From the NCBI GenBank assembly GCA_012295275.1, contig CM022671.1, positions 26,663,822-26,723,821 on the forward strand: 60,000 bases of DNA. The letters run 5' to 3'. The position numbers and the translations under genes are program-made. The notes below the pieces were generated by a model. It was given only the letters and a program-made list of their open reading frames with translations. It was not told the origin of the DNA and ran no database searches. This document shows, in pieces, positions 12,691 to 25,850 of the stretch. Origin of the DNA: Chrysomallon squamiferum. Its lineage: Eukaryota > Mollusca > Gastropoda > Neomphalida > Peltospiridae. Every line of letters begins with the position of its first letter. The first letter of the stretch is position 1.

Positions 12691-14039
12691 TGGTATTGTG
12701 ATGTTTCCTTACATGTGTATTTGTTTTTGTTTTTTTGTATGTGTGTGTGTGTGTGTACAAGTTTGTCATATGTGCATTACAAAAGTTATGTGTTACTTTA
12801 AAGTATTTTTAAATATTTTGATTATTTTATGTTCAGTTTATTGTTTAACAGCTGCTTATGGATTGTTAGAGAAGAAACATATTGAAATAATCTTACCAGA
12901 TATTTCATTCACTTAATAAAAAGTGAAAGTTATTTGAACTGTCCTATCAGAGTTTCTACACACATCAGATATATTACTAATAATATTTAATTATTACTAA
13001 TTTTCAATACATAGAAACATACATACGTATATTATTGCTACAGCAGCAAGTACTGAATAATGTTTTATTTTGTTACAGCAGTGCAGTGTTTGCATGTAGG
13101 CAGACAAAAACAGATGTCTGCTAATGATTTGATAACATAGCTGCATTATTTAACCTTGAAATCAATACTGTTTCAAAATAATATTTTGTTTTAGTTACAC
13201 ACCTTTTTTTTAAAAACAGCAACAAAGAAAATTAAAAAATCAAAACAGTTGTTGTTGAATTAATTCAAAAAGTCAACATTTAAATATAGTTGTGAATTCC
13301 CCCTGTCTTTATTAAATCACAACTGAGAATAAATGTATCTGTACACAGATAAAGTAAACATTATTAGAGTGTAGAGCACTCATCAGCTCTGAGGGGCTAA
13401 GAGTTACACACAAAGGCTATATCCCCTATGAACTGTGGAAATAAATGCCTCACATACATAATTATAGTGTAGTAAACACTGTGGTATGTGCTTTCCTATA
13501 TATAAAAGATCACTTGATGCCAGTCACAGGAATAACCTCATGCAGTGGGAACAATTATTTTTTTATCCAATATATTGAGGATATACAAAAAAAAATATGT
13601 GTAATAAATATTAATATAAACAGGTTTTTTTTTATTTGTTATCCATTCAGCCATGCTATCTGTTAAATCAGAAAATGTGTTTTATCTTCTTTACATCTAT
13701 AGAGTTCATTTATATTTAAACATTTATTTATTTCTTATGATACATCTGATTATATGTTACATGGTTCTTGATTTTATTACTTACTTAATCAAGCAGTAAA
13801 TTTCTATTAATATTGGATGTGTTAAGTAATTGATTTGATGTACATACATGCTTTTGTAAGCCTTTCTCCTTACTATAATTATTATCTCTGTCTCATAGTT
13901 TCTTCTGGGTACATAATCCAGGAGTCTTGCATTCAGTGATTTGAAAAAATATAATTATTTCTTTCAAAGGTTCAAGCACACATTTCTTGGTACTGTCAAG
14001 CCAATATACTATTTTGTTACCCCATTAATTAAAATATAG

Positions 14040-14165
14040 CTGTAATATACCTCCACAGCTGTCTGTGGGTAGAAGTCAGTGATAGGTGTTGATCCTAGGA
14101 CCTGTTAGTTTAAAAACTGAAGGATTAACCAGTGTGCCACCCAGGCTGGCCAAACCTTTTTCTGT
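14040..14165 (-). mobile_element. Possible degenerate tRNA-derived SINE fragment
   Basis: Read on the minus strand, the sequence complementary to 14122-14139 resembles an A box (TGGCACACTGGTTAA). About 37 nt on, GGTCCTAGGATCAA resembles a B box. The match is imperfect, and no tail or target-site duplication is clear. Confidence 0.3.
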
Positions 14166-14787
14166 TCTGAACTGGACAGTAAAAGCCACTAAGCCACACA
14201 AAATTATTTATAGACTTCTCTGTGGATTTCATGTTGAAACGTCATTACCTCTGTAGATTTGGTAATGCGGTAGTTTGTCTCAATTGGTTCAGGTTGAAGG
14301 TGAGGAATACCTGGTTACCACATCAAAGAGAAAACTGAACTGAGGCATGTTAAATGTGGTAAGAGACCATAAGAAGGGATTAATTCGGCTTCTCCTTCTA
14401 GAATGATTTCCATGAACACCTGCCTGGTTGACAGGTGAATGACTTGTACCTGGGCTTGGTTGTGTTAGTCATAGTCAAATAAAAAAAAAAAAAATATAGT
14501 ATATGTTCAAAATATATATATATATACACATACATACACACGAAGGGCTTATTGCAAAAGTACTTAGAAATCATTTATCACTTTTAAAGAAGGAAAAAAA
14601 TAAAAGGATGTAAGATCTTTTACACTATCATTAAAAATTCAGAGATCCTTTACTACTGGATGCCAGTGATTTTACAACTGATTATGTTTTTCATCCTGAG
14701 GCAATGATTAAACACGACCAGTCAAGACTATGCATCAGAGTTAATTTTGTCAGAAGAGGATATAAACACTTTTACAACTGAGTTCTT

Positions 14788-14789
<2 letters not shown>

Positions 14790-14840
<51 letters not shown>
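14790..14840. repeat. (CA)n microsatellite
   Basis: About 25 uninterrupted CA units. Confidence 0.98.
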
Positions 14841-14842
<2 letters not shown>

Positions 14843-15879
14843 TTATCATACTATGCATGGTTCTGTGAAGAATATATAAAAGATCCGAAAAGATAAATTT
14901 TAAATATGTTTTTTATTCACCTTACAAAACAGCTTAAGCATTGCTGTTATGACACCTCAGAAAATATGTCCCGACTGTCTTTGTAACAAATCATCTGAAA
15001 AATGTTCATGGTGAATGCACATAATCACAGGTTCACAAACTACATGATGAATATATAAAGATGTTATCTCTGTTTTTCCTATAATGGGTTATTATCTTGT
15101 AAAATTACACAGACATGATCCATAAGTACTTAATGTTATATGCATGTATAAACAGATAAGAGCTCCGTTGTTTTGCTGTGGATTACAGGTGCCTGGTGTG
15201 GCTCATTGTACTGTGGTCAATAGTTTATTAGTTACCATGGAAGAAGTAAACAATTCAGAGGATGCTGATGTATTTTGTATGTTAATAGCAACCTGCAGAA
15301 AATACTTAAAAGATTGCTTATCATTCTCTTTCTTATTTTTGTTTTTTTCCTTTTCTTATCTGATTAATTTTTATCAATTTTGGATGGTTCTTGAAGATAA
15401 AGATTAGAAAAGACTCACAATACATTGATTCCTGGATTCTTGTTCACAATTTTTACTAAGTATGGTTGGTTGCTGACTACTCCACTGCAAAGCTAGACTA
15501 ATGAAGCAAGACTCAAAGCTGCTTCTCTGTCAAGAAGTAATCAAGAAAACCTTTAATCACAAGCAATGTTAAATCACATGCTGGACACAATTCTGTGTCT
15601 TGAACCATTCTGTCATCCAGTAAACTTACTGTTTAGGTAAAAAATAAACATTAATGAATTTGTGTCTTGCTCCTTTGCATTATTTTAGAGCACATTGTGT
15701 AAATCCTTTATGTTTCAAACCTTCCAGAAAAACAGATTTACTGAATTTGTAAATACAGAATATAGTGTTGATCAACAACTGATGAAATTAAAAGTAACCT
15801 GCTTGATCTATATTATCTTGACACAAAAAATGTATACCACATTTCATCTATCATTTAGTGTCACGGAAAGGAGTGAGAT

Positions 15880-16250
15880 TACAGATGTGCAATGGCATAA
15901 TGCATAATGTGAATTTTACAGATTGCCTTGAAGTGATGCCAAGACTTCATTGCTTCATGGGATTAAACACGTATTGCATTTCTTCTGTCAGTTTATGGTG
16001 ATGGGTGTGAGTGTAATTGTTAACTACAGAGCACATAGTATCTTGAAGCAGTGCCAATGTCAGAGTGATAACATGCAGGTATTTGTTGAGGTTTTCTTAT
16101 TTTAGTCTACCCGACAGGTATCTTTGAATGTACCTGTTGCTCCTCCACATACACACCTGCCTATCAAATGATATCTGAAATGTCTATTTCTGTAAAAGTG
16201 CCAGCCACAGCTGATGAGATGTGCTTTAAATAACATGAACTAGAAGGTTG
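15880..16250. promoter_or_regulatory. Candidate conserved non-coding block
   Basis: Non-repetitive and less AT-rich than its flanks, with CACCTG and CAGCTG E-boxes toward the 3' end. The function is inferred from complexity only. Confidence 0.22.
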
Positions 16251-17181
16251 TTTTTACTCTGCTTTTTAATTTTCTTCTTCTTTCTAACCCCTATTGTTTG
16301 AAGTAATGAAAATTTTTATTTTTTGGAAAATGCATCTCTATATATCTTCTGCATATTTGTCCTCGATTTAGTCCAAAGCTAAAAATTCTTAATTTTGAAA
16401 TTTGTGGCTAGCCCTAGGTTATTGGATTAATAACTCGGTGTGTATTTATTTCATGATTTCCGATTCCAGCCAATACCCCCATGAGACCATTTGGATGTGT
16501 TAATAAATAATAACAGATGCATTTTACAAAATTAATTCATGCATCACTTACCATCAATATAATACAGTAAAGACCTTAAAGTTAAATGTATTGAAGTATC
16601 GGTCTCCTGATACAGCTTTTCACACTGAGCAGACATATTTATCAGTATTATTATTTTTATATTGTATAGTTCATGCAACACTGTTATTTACTGTATTTAG
16701 CATAATAATCACACTTAATTTAAACTCACTGCTGTCACATTAAAAATATTATTACATCAAATAGAGTGGCATTAAACAATGTACATGGTGTATCGTTCAG
16801 AATAATAACTGTTGTACCTGGATGGTGTATTCAATGCTGTAACATACTGCTGTGATACAGTAAACTCTATAATGTTCTCTGGTGTGGAATATCAAATACT
16901 ATTACACCACCTGGTGTGACATTAAACAACATTTCCTCTCTTCTGGATCTGTATTTATACTACCGCATGTGTTATCACCAGTTTTTTCCCTTCTGTCTGG
17001 TGCACACCTACAGTTAACCCAAACATCCTGATCTTATTATGATACGCAACCAGTGTCTAAGCAGCTATTAATATTAATAGACGATATTACCTGTAGGTGA
17101 CTCACTGCTGTGAAATAAAAATGACTGATTAAATTTCATTAAAGTTACACTTCAGCCATTAAAGATAAAATAATGATAATG

Positions 17182-17214
<33 letters not shown>

Positions 17215-17396
17215 TAAAATGAATATAAAGTTGAGACCTAAAATAAATGAACAGTTAATTATAATAATTTAATTTAATGTGTTAAATTGTATATATATTT
17301 AAAATATTTGTTTCCATTATTCAGAAGTGTGGGAAAAGCAATTATGTAAATTTTAAAGATTGTACACACAGGGCTAGCAGCTTGTTATGAAGGTCA

Positions 17397-17447
<51 letters not shown>

Positions 17448-18640
17448 GGTTTGTGATATTATGTTAAGCTGTCTGCTCATAAAAGTAATAAATTCTGCAG
17501 TTTGACCTTCAAAGCATAATTCACAAATGACCCTTTCATCTGGCCAACGTGTGCAATTATTTAGTCATTTGAAAGAGACATGTATTACATTCCTTGCACT
17601 CAGTGTTTGAAATATGTAATATTAATAGTAATAGGCAGTCAATTTGTACTTTGAATTTTTCTTTTTCTTTCTTTTATTGTTGTCTCTCCTTCTGTTTTTG
17701 TTTTTTTTGTTTTGTTTTATTCATTTTCATTTTATTTATTTATTTATTATTATCCTTTTCCCTGTTTCTTCTTCTATATCTCCATATCTTTATTTAAAAA
17801 AAAAAAATTAAAATTATTAACACCTAAATGAAATAAGTACAAATGAAATTTTCCATTTTGTAACAGTTCTTTTCTATTATTTAAAAAAAAAAAAAAAAAA
17901 AAAAGAAGAGAGATAAAAGAAAAAAGTAATAATAATAATAAAGTTTCGTGAATTTTTTCTTAAACAGCTTGAACCTAATTATAACTGATTTTGTACAGAT
18001 GGCAAACATAAATGCCGAACATAAACAGAGATTAAAAAAGAAATTTGAGACTAATTAAAAGTTTCAAGTTACATTATTTCTGCTAGCTGTTTTTTAACTT
18101 AGTAAAGACACAACTTGAAGACAGTAGTTGAAATTATTTATCTTAACGGAATGTATTAAATGTGTAACAGCTGGTAAATGACTTTAATTATTGGTCAAGC
18201 ATAAAATAAAATGCACACAGGCAAATAGACAAATATTTCATTTTAATGAAATAAAAACTTTTTATTTTTTTAATTTTTTTTTAAGATTTTCTTAGTTCAG
18301 TATATTACAATATATAAAATCAGTGACTAATATATAGCTACAAGCAGAAATGCCAAAAGACATAAGTAAAAAGTAAAATTATCAATGATTTTTTTTTCTT
18401 TGAATTTCGGTAAATAAAGAACACACAATAGAAATTTTATTACTTTCTTAACAAATATTTTTTTAATTAGAAATAATTTTATGTTTATCTTCCATTAGTG
18501 ATTCTGGATACACTTGTTACTGTTTTTGTTGTTTAAACATTTTTATTATGATGAATATCTGTTGTAATAATAATTATTATTGTTAGTTATTTAGATTACT
18601 ATTCTGTTAGTTATTATTATTCTCATTATCTTATTTACTT
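16251..18640. other. Intronic DNA with weak tandem structure and microsatellites
   Basis: 16725-16960 shows loosely repeated TGGTGT...ATTAAACAA words, possibly a very diverged minisatellite. A GATAAT microsatellite is at 17170-17213, a CA tract at 17397-17445 and a poly-A run at 17881-17904. The remainder is AT-rich and without supported genes. Confidence 0.5.
17397..17445. repeat. (CA)n microsatellite
   Basis: About 24 CA units. Confidence 0.98.
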
Positions 18641-19060
18641 TTCGAAATGCCCAGTCCTGCATTCGGCTTTGCTGTAACTGATAATATTAATTAAAGAAGA
18701 AAAATTACTGTTTGTCGTGACCACTCTCATCAGGCACTTTTTTGCCACAATAAAGATAAACCGCAAGATGCTATCTCTTCCTCTGTCATTAAATATCAAC
18801 TATAATCAACAGGATTAAGCCATTAAATAAATTATGTATCAGGATTCCATGCGAGAAGCCAATATTTGCACACTGGCTTTGCCTTGAAAAGGATGCTTAA
18901 TAAGCCACGGTTTGGTTGTATATTGTTAAAAGATGATAAAAGAACAGTTACTCGTGAGATACGGTGTCGTATTGCTCCAATCACCATTACATATATTGAT
19001 TTCTCAATAACTCGCAGTATAGTCCTGGAGCTTTTATCACTTCTTGACCTTAGATAGTGG
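18640..19060. promoter_or_regulatory. Candidate enhancer-like conserved block
   Basis: High-complexity sequence with several CpGs and clustered homeodomain/FOX/GATA-type words: TAATTAAAG (about 18691), AAAGATAAACC (about 18752) and CAATCACCATTA (about 18978). It is sharply bounded by AT-rich DNA. This is a good candidate for cross-species conservation; the function is inferred. Confidence 0.32.
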
Positions 19061-19338
19061 AAAGAATATTTTGTTCACTTCATTTTAATGGTACTGAGTC
19101 CTTTGTAGTATGTGTACATTAAAGTAAAATAAAACTACTTATTGGTAATTTGAATATTTTTATCTTTTTTTTTTTTTTTTTTTTTACCTTTTCGTTTTAT
19201 ACTTTTTGAAAAGAGATACATGGAAAACATTTAAAATGTACTTGAGCTTTCAGCTAATAGTAGGGTATATAGATGTACAAAGATACATCTTGCAATCCAT
19301 TTAAATAGAGAGAGACAGAGAGAGACAGAGAGACAGAG

Positions 19339-19380
<42 letters not shown>

Positions 19381-19451
19381 CTGTGCATGATGCATGCGTG
19401 AATAACCACAGTTTCCACATCTTATATAATGACTTAAGGAATCAAATTTCA

Positions 19452-19483
<32 letters not shown>

Positions 19484-21400
19484 CTTTTCTTTTTTTTTTT
19501 TTGGGGGGGGGATATTTATACTGCAATTTTTATATTACAAAATATTATTTTTTTTATTGTAATTTTTTTTCTTTCCATTTGATACTAGAATGTTATAAAT
19601 TATTGTCAGTCTCAATAAGCATCCTAAACTGTAAGCAGAAACAGTAGCACAGATATAATTTAATTTGTCTTGGTATTAGGAAAATGCAGCTTCCTAAAAG
19701 CCATGTTTTTTTCCCATCCATATTGGTTTTCTGACTTGGGGGACTGTGTATTCTTTCATATCACAAACATTAAATATCTGTCCAGAATAATATGACCTTG
19801 GTTTTTCTTATTTTTAAAAAATATATATATTTTCTTATTTGTTTATTTTGCTTTTAGGTTTTGGGGGAAGTAAATAAAATGAGAATGAAACAGCATGGAA
19901 GATAATTAAATTGAGATTGTTAATAGGAAAAGCTTTTCCAATGAAAATTAATACTGGCTGTGTATACTGTTTTGCCACATTTACTCAATTCATTATGTAT
20001 TCTTCTTCTTACGCCATTCAGTTCTATTCTTGTTTAGTTCAGTGAAAAACTGAATAGTTTATGTAAACAGAAATTTTAAAGTTTAATTACATGGCATCAT
20101 AGGAATTTCATAATGATTATGTATACAATATACAGAAGTTATTTAGATAAGCTAACATCTCTTATTTAAAAGTTATATTATGAATGTGCTATTTATTATA
20201 AATATTATCTGTGTTTGCTGTTTCATTTTCATATAAGCCATCGTCCCACATAATAGATATGTATGAATACATTTTGATTCCAAAGCTGTATCTGTGTATG
20301 TGGGTTTTGTTTGAATAAGCAAAATCATACTTCACTGATTAGGTTAGAAATGACAAAAGGTTCTGTTTTGACAAGAACCAGTAATATTTGTATAAACAGG
20401 AATTGTTAAAGCTGTCATTATGTTATATCAGAATAGCTTCTCTTTGACAAATGAAATAATAACAATTTCTCTGCATGCAGACTGTCAAATTTAAATAACT
20501 ATACTGGCTTACAGTATAATTTAGAATGATTAATTAATGCAAAATAACTATATAGTGTCATCATATATTGTATAATATATTCAATATTTAATACTTGTGT
20601 TATATACTTTACAATAAAAATAAATAAACAATACTGTACTAACTTCATCTCATTGTTTAATATAGTTATTAATTAACTTGTTACTTTATTAATGTAAAGT
20701 AATAACTTTAAATTACAGTATATTGTATATTAGTTATTTGATAGATGTATTATATACCTGATACAAAATATAACAATATTCTCATTAATCTCTCTAATTA
20801 TTTATTTGATTTAAAATAAACTACCCAACATGTTTTTAAGAAAACGCCTTGTACATATAGCAAACACTGAATATATTTGTCTATACAGTAGTTTTTTTTT
20901 TTTTCATTTTGAAAATCATATTTATCAGAGACTGTCACTTTTTCTGAAATCATATCTTTTTTTTTCTTCCAATATTCTTAACAATACATTGTAATGGATA
21001 TATCTGAAAATGTTATTTATTTTTTTTGGTATAAATTTATGAAACTGATTTTATAAAAAAAAAAAATATAAAAAAATGTGAGTCACGTTGTATATCAGAA
21101 AATATGAGTCACTGAGTTTCTTGACATTGATCAATACATATGATTTATCACTACCCAATAAAACTTTAAAGTATATATTGAATTATTTTAAAATATTTTT
21201 TTTATGCTATGTAGATTTATTAGAATAAAATGTAATTAATTTTAAATTACTTTTATAATTTGTCAGTATGTGCTGAAAAATGAGTCTGCATATTCCTTTG
21301 TGTCATCTGTATTTTTATGTTTTGGTTATTTGCCTGACCCTTGTTAATATATGCTTATCTCAGTATGGAGCAGAACTGAAAAATCTAAACTGTTGAAACA
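19061..21400. other. AT-rich intronic DNA with compound repeats
   Basis: Contains GAGACA followed by a GT tract (19305-19379) and a poly-T plus nine-G tract (19455-19511). A very AT-rich stretch runs from 20480 to 21270. No gene is supported. Confidence 0.55.
19305..19379. repeat. GAGACA/(GT)n compound microsatellite
   Basis: Imperfect AGAGAC units run directly into about 19 GT units. Confidence 0.97.
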
Positions 21401-21770
21401 TGAAATAACCGCAGAACATGTTCTCCTCTTGTTTTCCCCACCCACACTGGCAACCTCTGCATACAGCATCTGTTTGATCAACGTGCACCGATATTTTGGA
21501 ATCACATGCTAGTGAGTGGTCAAGGTAAAACGAATCAAGTGATGATCTCCTGGTTTTAGCTTCATGAATAAAACATGTGGTCTGTTTGTTTTCAGGGTTA
21601 GTTGATGATCTTGGCTTTGGTCAGCTCAACAAAAGCTTTATCACCTGAAGCCTTGTGCAAAGTTTGATTTTCACACAGTTGCTGTATGGTGTGAGTTCGA
21701 ATGAGGGCATGTTGTGTGGAATCTGTGAGGTTGAGTAGTGTTAACATCACCAGTACATCATGTCTGAATG
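21400..21770. promoter_or_regulatory. Candidate conserved non-coding block
   Basis: Complex sequence with a perfect 12-bp palindrome AGAACATGTTCT (21413-21424) whose centre fits a p53-family half-site. A TTTTCAG acceptor-like sequence lies at about 21590. No exon is supported downstream of it. Confidence 0.25.
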
Positions 21771-21904
21771 TTTGGTGAATGTATATGTGTATATATATAT
21801 ATATATACAGCAACTAACTGGGATTTTAAAAAAAATATTTGAACAGGTGATTGTCATACACATCATGGCACATGGTTGGATATACTTGATTTTGTAAATT
21901 GTTA

Positions 21905-21968
21905 AATTTTAACTCTGGTTAATATTAAACATGTTCAATTTTAACTCTGGTTAATATTAAACATGTTC
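21905..21968. repeat. Perfect 32-bp tandem duplication
   Basis: 21905-21936 is repeated without change at 21937-21968. The identity implies a recent event, in contrast with the old arrays nearby. Confidence 0.97.
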
Positions 21969-22676
21969 TGAAGTTGAGAAACAAGAAATAACTGTAAACA
22001 TATGATCACTGTTGTATTATTAAGTTTTAATGAAAAAGAAATTTTATTTTTTAATTCATATTAATATTGTGTGAAGAAAAAAGTCTTCATTCTTGAATAG
22101 GATAAAGAAAATACCAAATTAAGGCCTATTTCAGAAAATAATTATGTAAATAAAATAACAGTTATATTATCAAGAGTTAATAAAATGGATATTTTTTAAT
22201 GCAAGTAAATATTTTTGATAAGAAGATCATCTTTATTCTTGAATCAGCTAAAGACTAAAGACAAAATACCACAGTGAAGCAGTGAAATAAAAAAGATAAT
22301 TGTGCAAACATGTTCATGGCAAGTGTTATATATAAAGTCTTATAACAGCACATTAAAACCGTTTCTGAGATCACCTCAACTCTTTTGATCCTACCCATCT
22401 CACTGTTTACACACTTCCCTGTACAAGCGAGGAATGTAATCTGTGAAGTATTGTGTATGTGTGTGTGTTACTGCATGATATGACAGACTGTGTGTAGGGC
22501 AGACATCAAGGATTTGAAGCTTGTACATCAAAGTGGGAGTTAAAAGATCAATGTGCTATCACTGAGTGTGATGTAAAGGTGATAGAACAGATCTTCCAGT
22601 CCTGGCATCACTCGCCTGCCTTGCAATCCAGCATGATCTCTGATCATGACCAGCCATGTGCCATTACACACAAACA

Positions 22677-22840
22677 TAATCAGCCAGCCAGGTATTCTGA
22701 TACACTGTGATCCGTCAGATAGCCTATAAATAAAACATTAATCAGCCAATCATAGGTTTTGATCCTTTAGCCACCTATAAATAAAACATTAATGTTAGCC
22801 AGTCAGAGCTATAAATAAAATACTGATGATAGTGAATCAT
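22677..22840. repeat. Diverged tandem repeat, about 50-60 bp unit, three copies
   Basis: Each unit has an AGCCARYCA-type word followed by CTATAAATAAAACATTAAT, seen at about 22725, 22774 and 22810 (the last is altered). A poly-A run follows at 22868-22888. Confidence 0.6.
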
Positions 22841-22888
22841 AAAAAATAAATAATAATAATTAATTACAAAAAAAAAAAAAAAAAAAAA

Positions 22889-23940
22889 ATATAAAAATGA
22901 AGTTACTAATCTTTGAAAAACACTTAATAGCACTTTATCACTTTCATTTTTCATATAGTTTTATAATTTGCTCATCTGCTAAAGGTGATGTTTATTAACA
23001 TAAGACTGTGTACTTGCTGTTGTTATCAGTCCAGACAGTCTGGCTGTTCCTCTTTTTATCAAAACTATGAAAAAAATCTTTTTTTAATATTTTTTTCATT
23101 CCAGAAAAGGTGTGTCTGTTCTTTCATTCAAAATAGCCATCTGGATTCCAGTAAAAATCTAATCCACATCCTTTTTTTTTCTTTTTTTTATCTTGGCTTA
23201 CATACCCTTTAGTAGCAAATTGAAATTTGGTTACAGAAATTAGATTTGCTTGCTGTGTTTATAAACTTTTTTTTTTATCTGAGAAGAATTTGATTGCTGA
23301 AGCATGATTCACTTTGTTTTGTGGTGTGAAAATGCTTCAGGCAATAAGTCTGCTTCCAATGGAATCTATTTACTGTTAGTGAAACCACCAGAGGCTTCAG
23401 AATCAATAGGGAAAACACAACAGGAAGGATTGCAGTCGAGACTTGTTAACTTGATTTAAAAGGATTATGTAGATAACAGTGATATGATAAGAGTTGAAAA
23501 TGATAAACTAAAGAACTGATTTGTTTGCTTTCTTTTTTATATACAGTTAGCAAAATAACATCAGATCTTGTTGATTTTGTCTGCTGCAATTAAAATTTCC
23601 TTTCTGATTTTAAAATAAATTAGAAAAAAAAACATTATTAAAAGGAAAAGACTTAAGTATAAAATCATTTACTGAAATTATACCATTATTTTAACTTTAA
23701 AATGGCAAAAATTTGTTTTTTGGAATGAAGACATGATAGGAGAAATTCATTAAAAAAAAAAAAAAAAAAAGTTGAAATTGTAAACTTTCCACAAAGTGTT
23801 TTTCATTACAACTGTTCTACAGCATACTAAGTTCTTTAATTTTAATGCTGTATCTTTATACAATTTTAGCAAAACAATCTAGCCTTTTATAAACAGCACA
23901 AGAAACTAACTTTCAGATTATCTGATGTAACAGTCATAAT
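22889..23940. other. AT-rich intronic DNA
   Basis: Moderate to low complexity with poly-A and poly-T runs. No features are supported. Confidence 0.55.
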
Positions 23941-23997
23941 TTTAGACTCATTGCCAGTGGTGTGATATTGAACTGCTTACACAAAGTGGTATGATAA

Positions 23998-24370
23998 TCA
24001 AGCCTTTAGACAGAAGTTAACAAGACAAGTGCTTAGACGCTTATGTGACAATCAAGCTTTTAGATGCAGGTATACTATCAAGCCTTTAGGCAGCTGTATG
24101 GCTATAAAGCATTTAGCCAGTCAGATGAGGCAGCACAACACTTCACCTTTCTCATTGGAATGACAGTCAAGTCTTTGGTCACAGCAGCATGAAGACTGAG
24201 AATTCAGCCTTAGCGGTATGTGACAATCAAGCTGTTGAAAACACTAGTGCAGCTATCAATCCTTCAGACTCACTGGCACCAATGTCACTAAAGTGTCACC
24301 AGCACAATAGTCAGTAACAGTTGTATGGACATACGAGTGCAATAAACAAGCCTTTGACCATGGTACTCAA
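23998..24370. repeat. Diverged minisatellite with core ATCAAGCCTTTAGACAG
   Basis: Degenerate copies of the core start at about 23998, 24052, 24078, 24104, 24166, 24204, 24226, 24255 and 24345. The closest are spaced about 26-29 bp apart, and the larger gaps suggest lost or unrecognisable units. Words such as TGACA often precede the core. Confidence 0.6.
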
Positions 24371-24689
24371 ATATTTAAAAAAGCTCATAAAACACATAGG
24401 AACAGGTAACAAATAGAATAGCCATATTCTTTGCTTGCCCAGGACAGCATACTTGAATTCTAATAAAAGATTAAAAAAAAAAAAAAATTAAAAAATAACA
24501 CCACCCTGAATTAATTATGTCATCAATGTCATCAGCTTCAGTGTCTTCATGTTTACTAGAGTAATCTAATGCACTCATAATACCTTTTCTTTTCTCTATT
24601 CCTTTTGTTGAGCAATCGATATGTAATCCAGCTTGAATAATATTACCAGTGTGGTTGTGTGTGTGATGAATGCCTGGCACAGTTAACAC

Positions 24690-25050
24690 ATTGTAACTAT
24701 TATCTCTGCAGATTATCTTTGCCTCATCTTAGCAGTTGTGACATCCCTCACAACATGTTTTAGGAAGAAATAAGTAATGGATTATCCTTGTGGGAGTTTC
24801 GCCATTTGATAGTTTCCATTCATCATTTTCACAAAGATTGTGTAACAAAAGAGATGAAGTGAGGAAGGCCAGTACATGAGGATACAGTGTACGGGGAGAT
24901 TAGAAAGCAACAGTTCACTTGTAACGTGCAGCACCAGGCAATCCTTGTCACCTTGCTGTTAAGCGCACCACTGGAAGCAGATTTAGTGGAGATTATTCCT
25001 GTGTGACCTACAAACACAAAAGATTTTACCAGCAAGATTATGATTATTGC
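24690..25050. promoter_or_regulatory. Candidate conserved non-coding block
   Basis: A less AT-rich, non-repetitive block. The 75-codon minus-strand open frame across it has no recognisable domain and no splice support. Confidence 0.25.
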
Positions 25051-25850
25051 TGTCAAAAAAAACCCCAGAAACTTGGATAAAGTGTTTTCTCATTTCCAGA
25101 TTTATCTATCTTTTCACAATGACATAATATATTGTAATGTACATTTACAGTACATGTTGGTAACACAGTATTCTTTATTATTTGTTGGGTTCATTACTCA
25201 CATGACATTTAGTTGTAAGGCATTAAAAGTACACAGTATTTTTCAACTTTTTTAACATTACAATTTACAAAAAAAAGGAATTTGTTTTTCTTTTTTTTTT
25301 TTTTTTTTTTACATTTTATAATATTTATTGCTAGGTTGACACTAAGGTGTAGAAAAAGTTTAAAACATTTTTTTTTTTTTTTTTTTAAAAGATGTCATTA
25401 AAGTGTAAGAAATCAATATTTATAATTAGTTGTTTTCTTGTCTGTAAGAAGGTTCATATAAAATAAATTTTTTGCTTAATCAATGGAAAAAACCCAATGA
25501 ATGGAAACATCAGGTTTCACTTCTCAACTCATTCTTGTAAATAAAAAAACAAACATGTTTGGCATCTATTAAATGTTAATAAAATATGCTGAAGTATTAT
25601 TTATGATATATTTAATTTCAAAGCAGAATTGTCTTACCCTTATTTGTTTAAAAAAATAATAATAAATTCAGATACAAAATATATCTGGATAAATTACTAC
25701 TACTTTCCTTTCCTTTTTGAGCTCTGACTAAGCAGGTCAGAGGTGAAGATCATTTTCTATGTTATCTGTGAGTATGAAGATTGGAGAAAGTAAAAAACAA
25801 TTTTTGACATTTTGTAAGTAGGGGAGATTCTGATAAAATGAAATGTTAAC
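25051..25850. other. AT-rich intronic DNA
   Basis: Poly-T runs at about 25289-25311 and 25370-25386, otherwise featureless. Confidence 0.55.

Larger units (their letters stand above)
12691..15870. other. Intronic DNA with microsatellites
   Basis: Contains short GT (about 12739-12757) and CA (14790-14840) tracts, a SINE-like piece (14040-14165) and AT-rich stretches. Short open frames at 13445, 15144 and 15695 show no domain or splice support. Confidence 0.5.
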
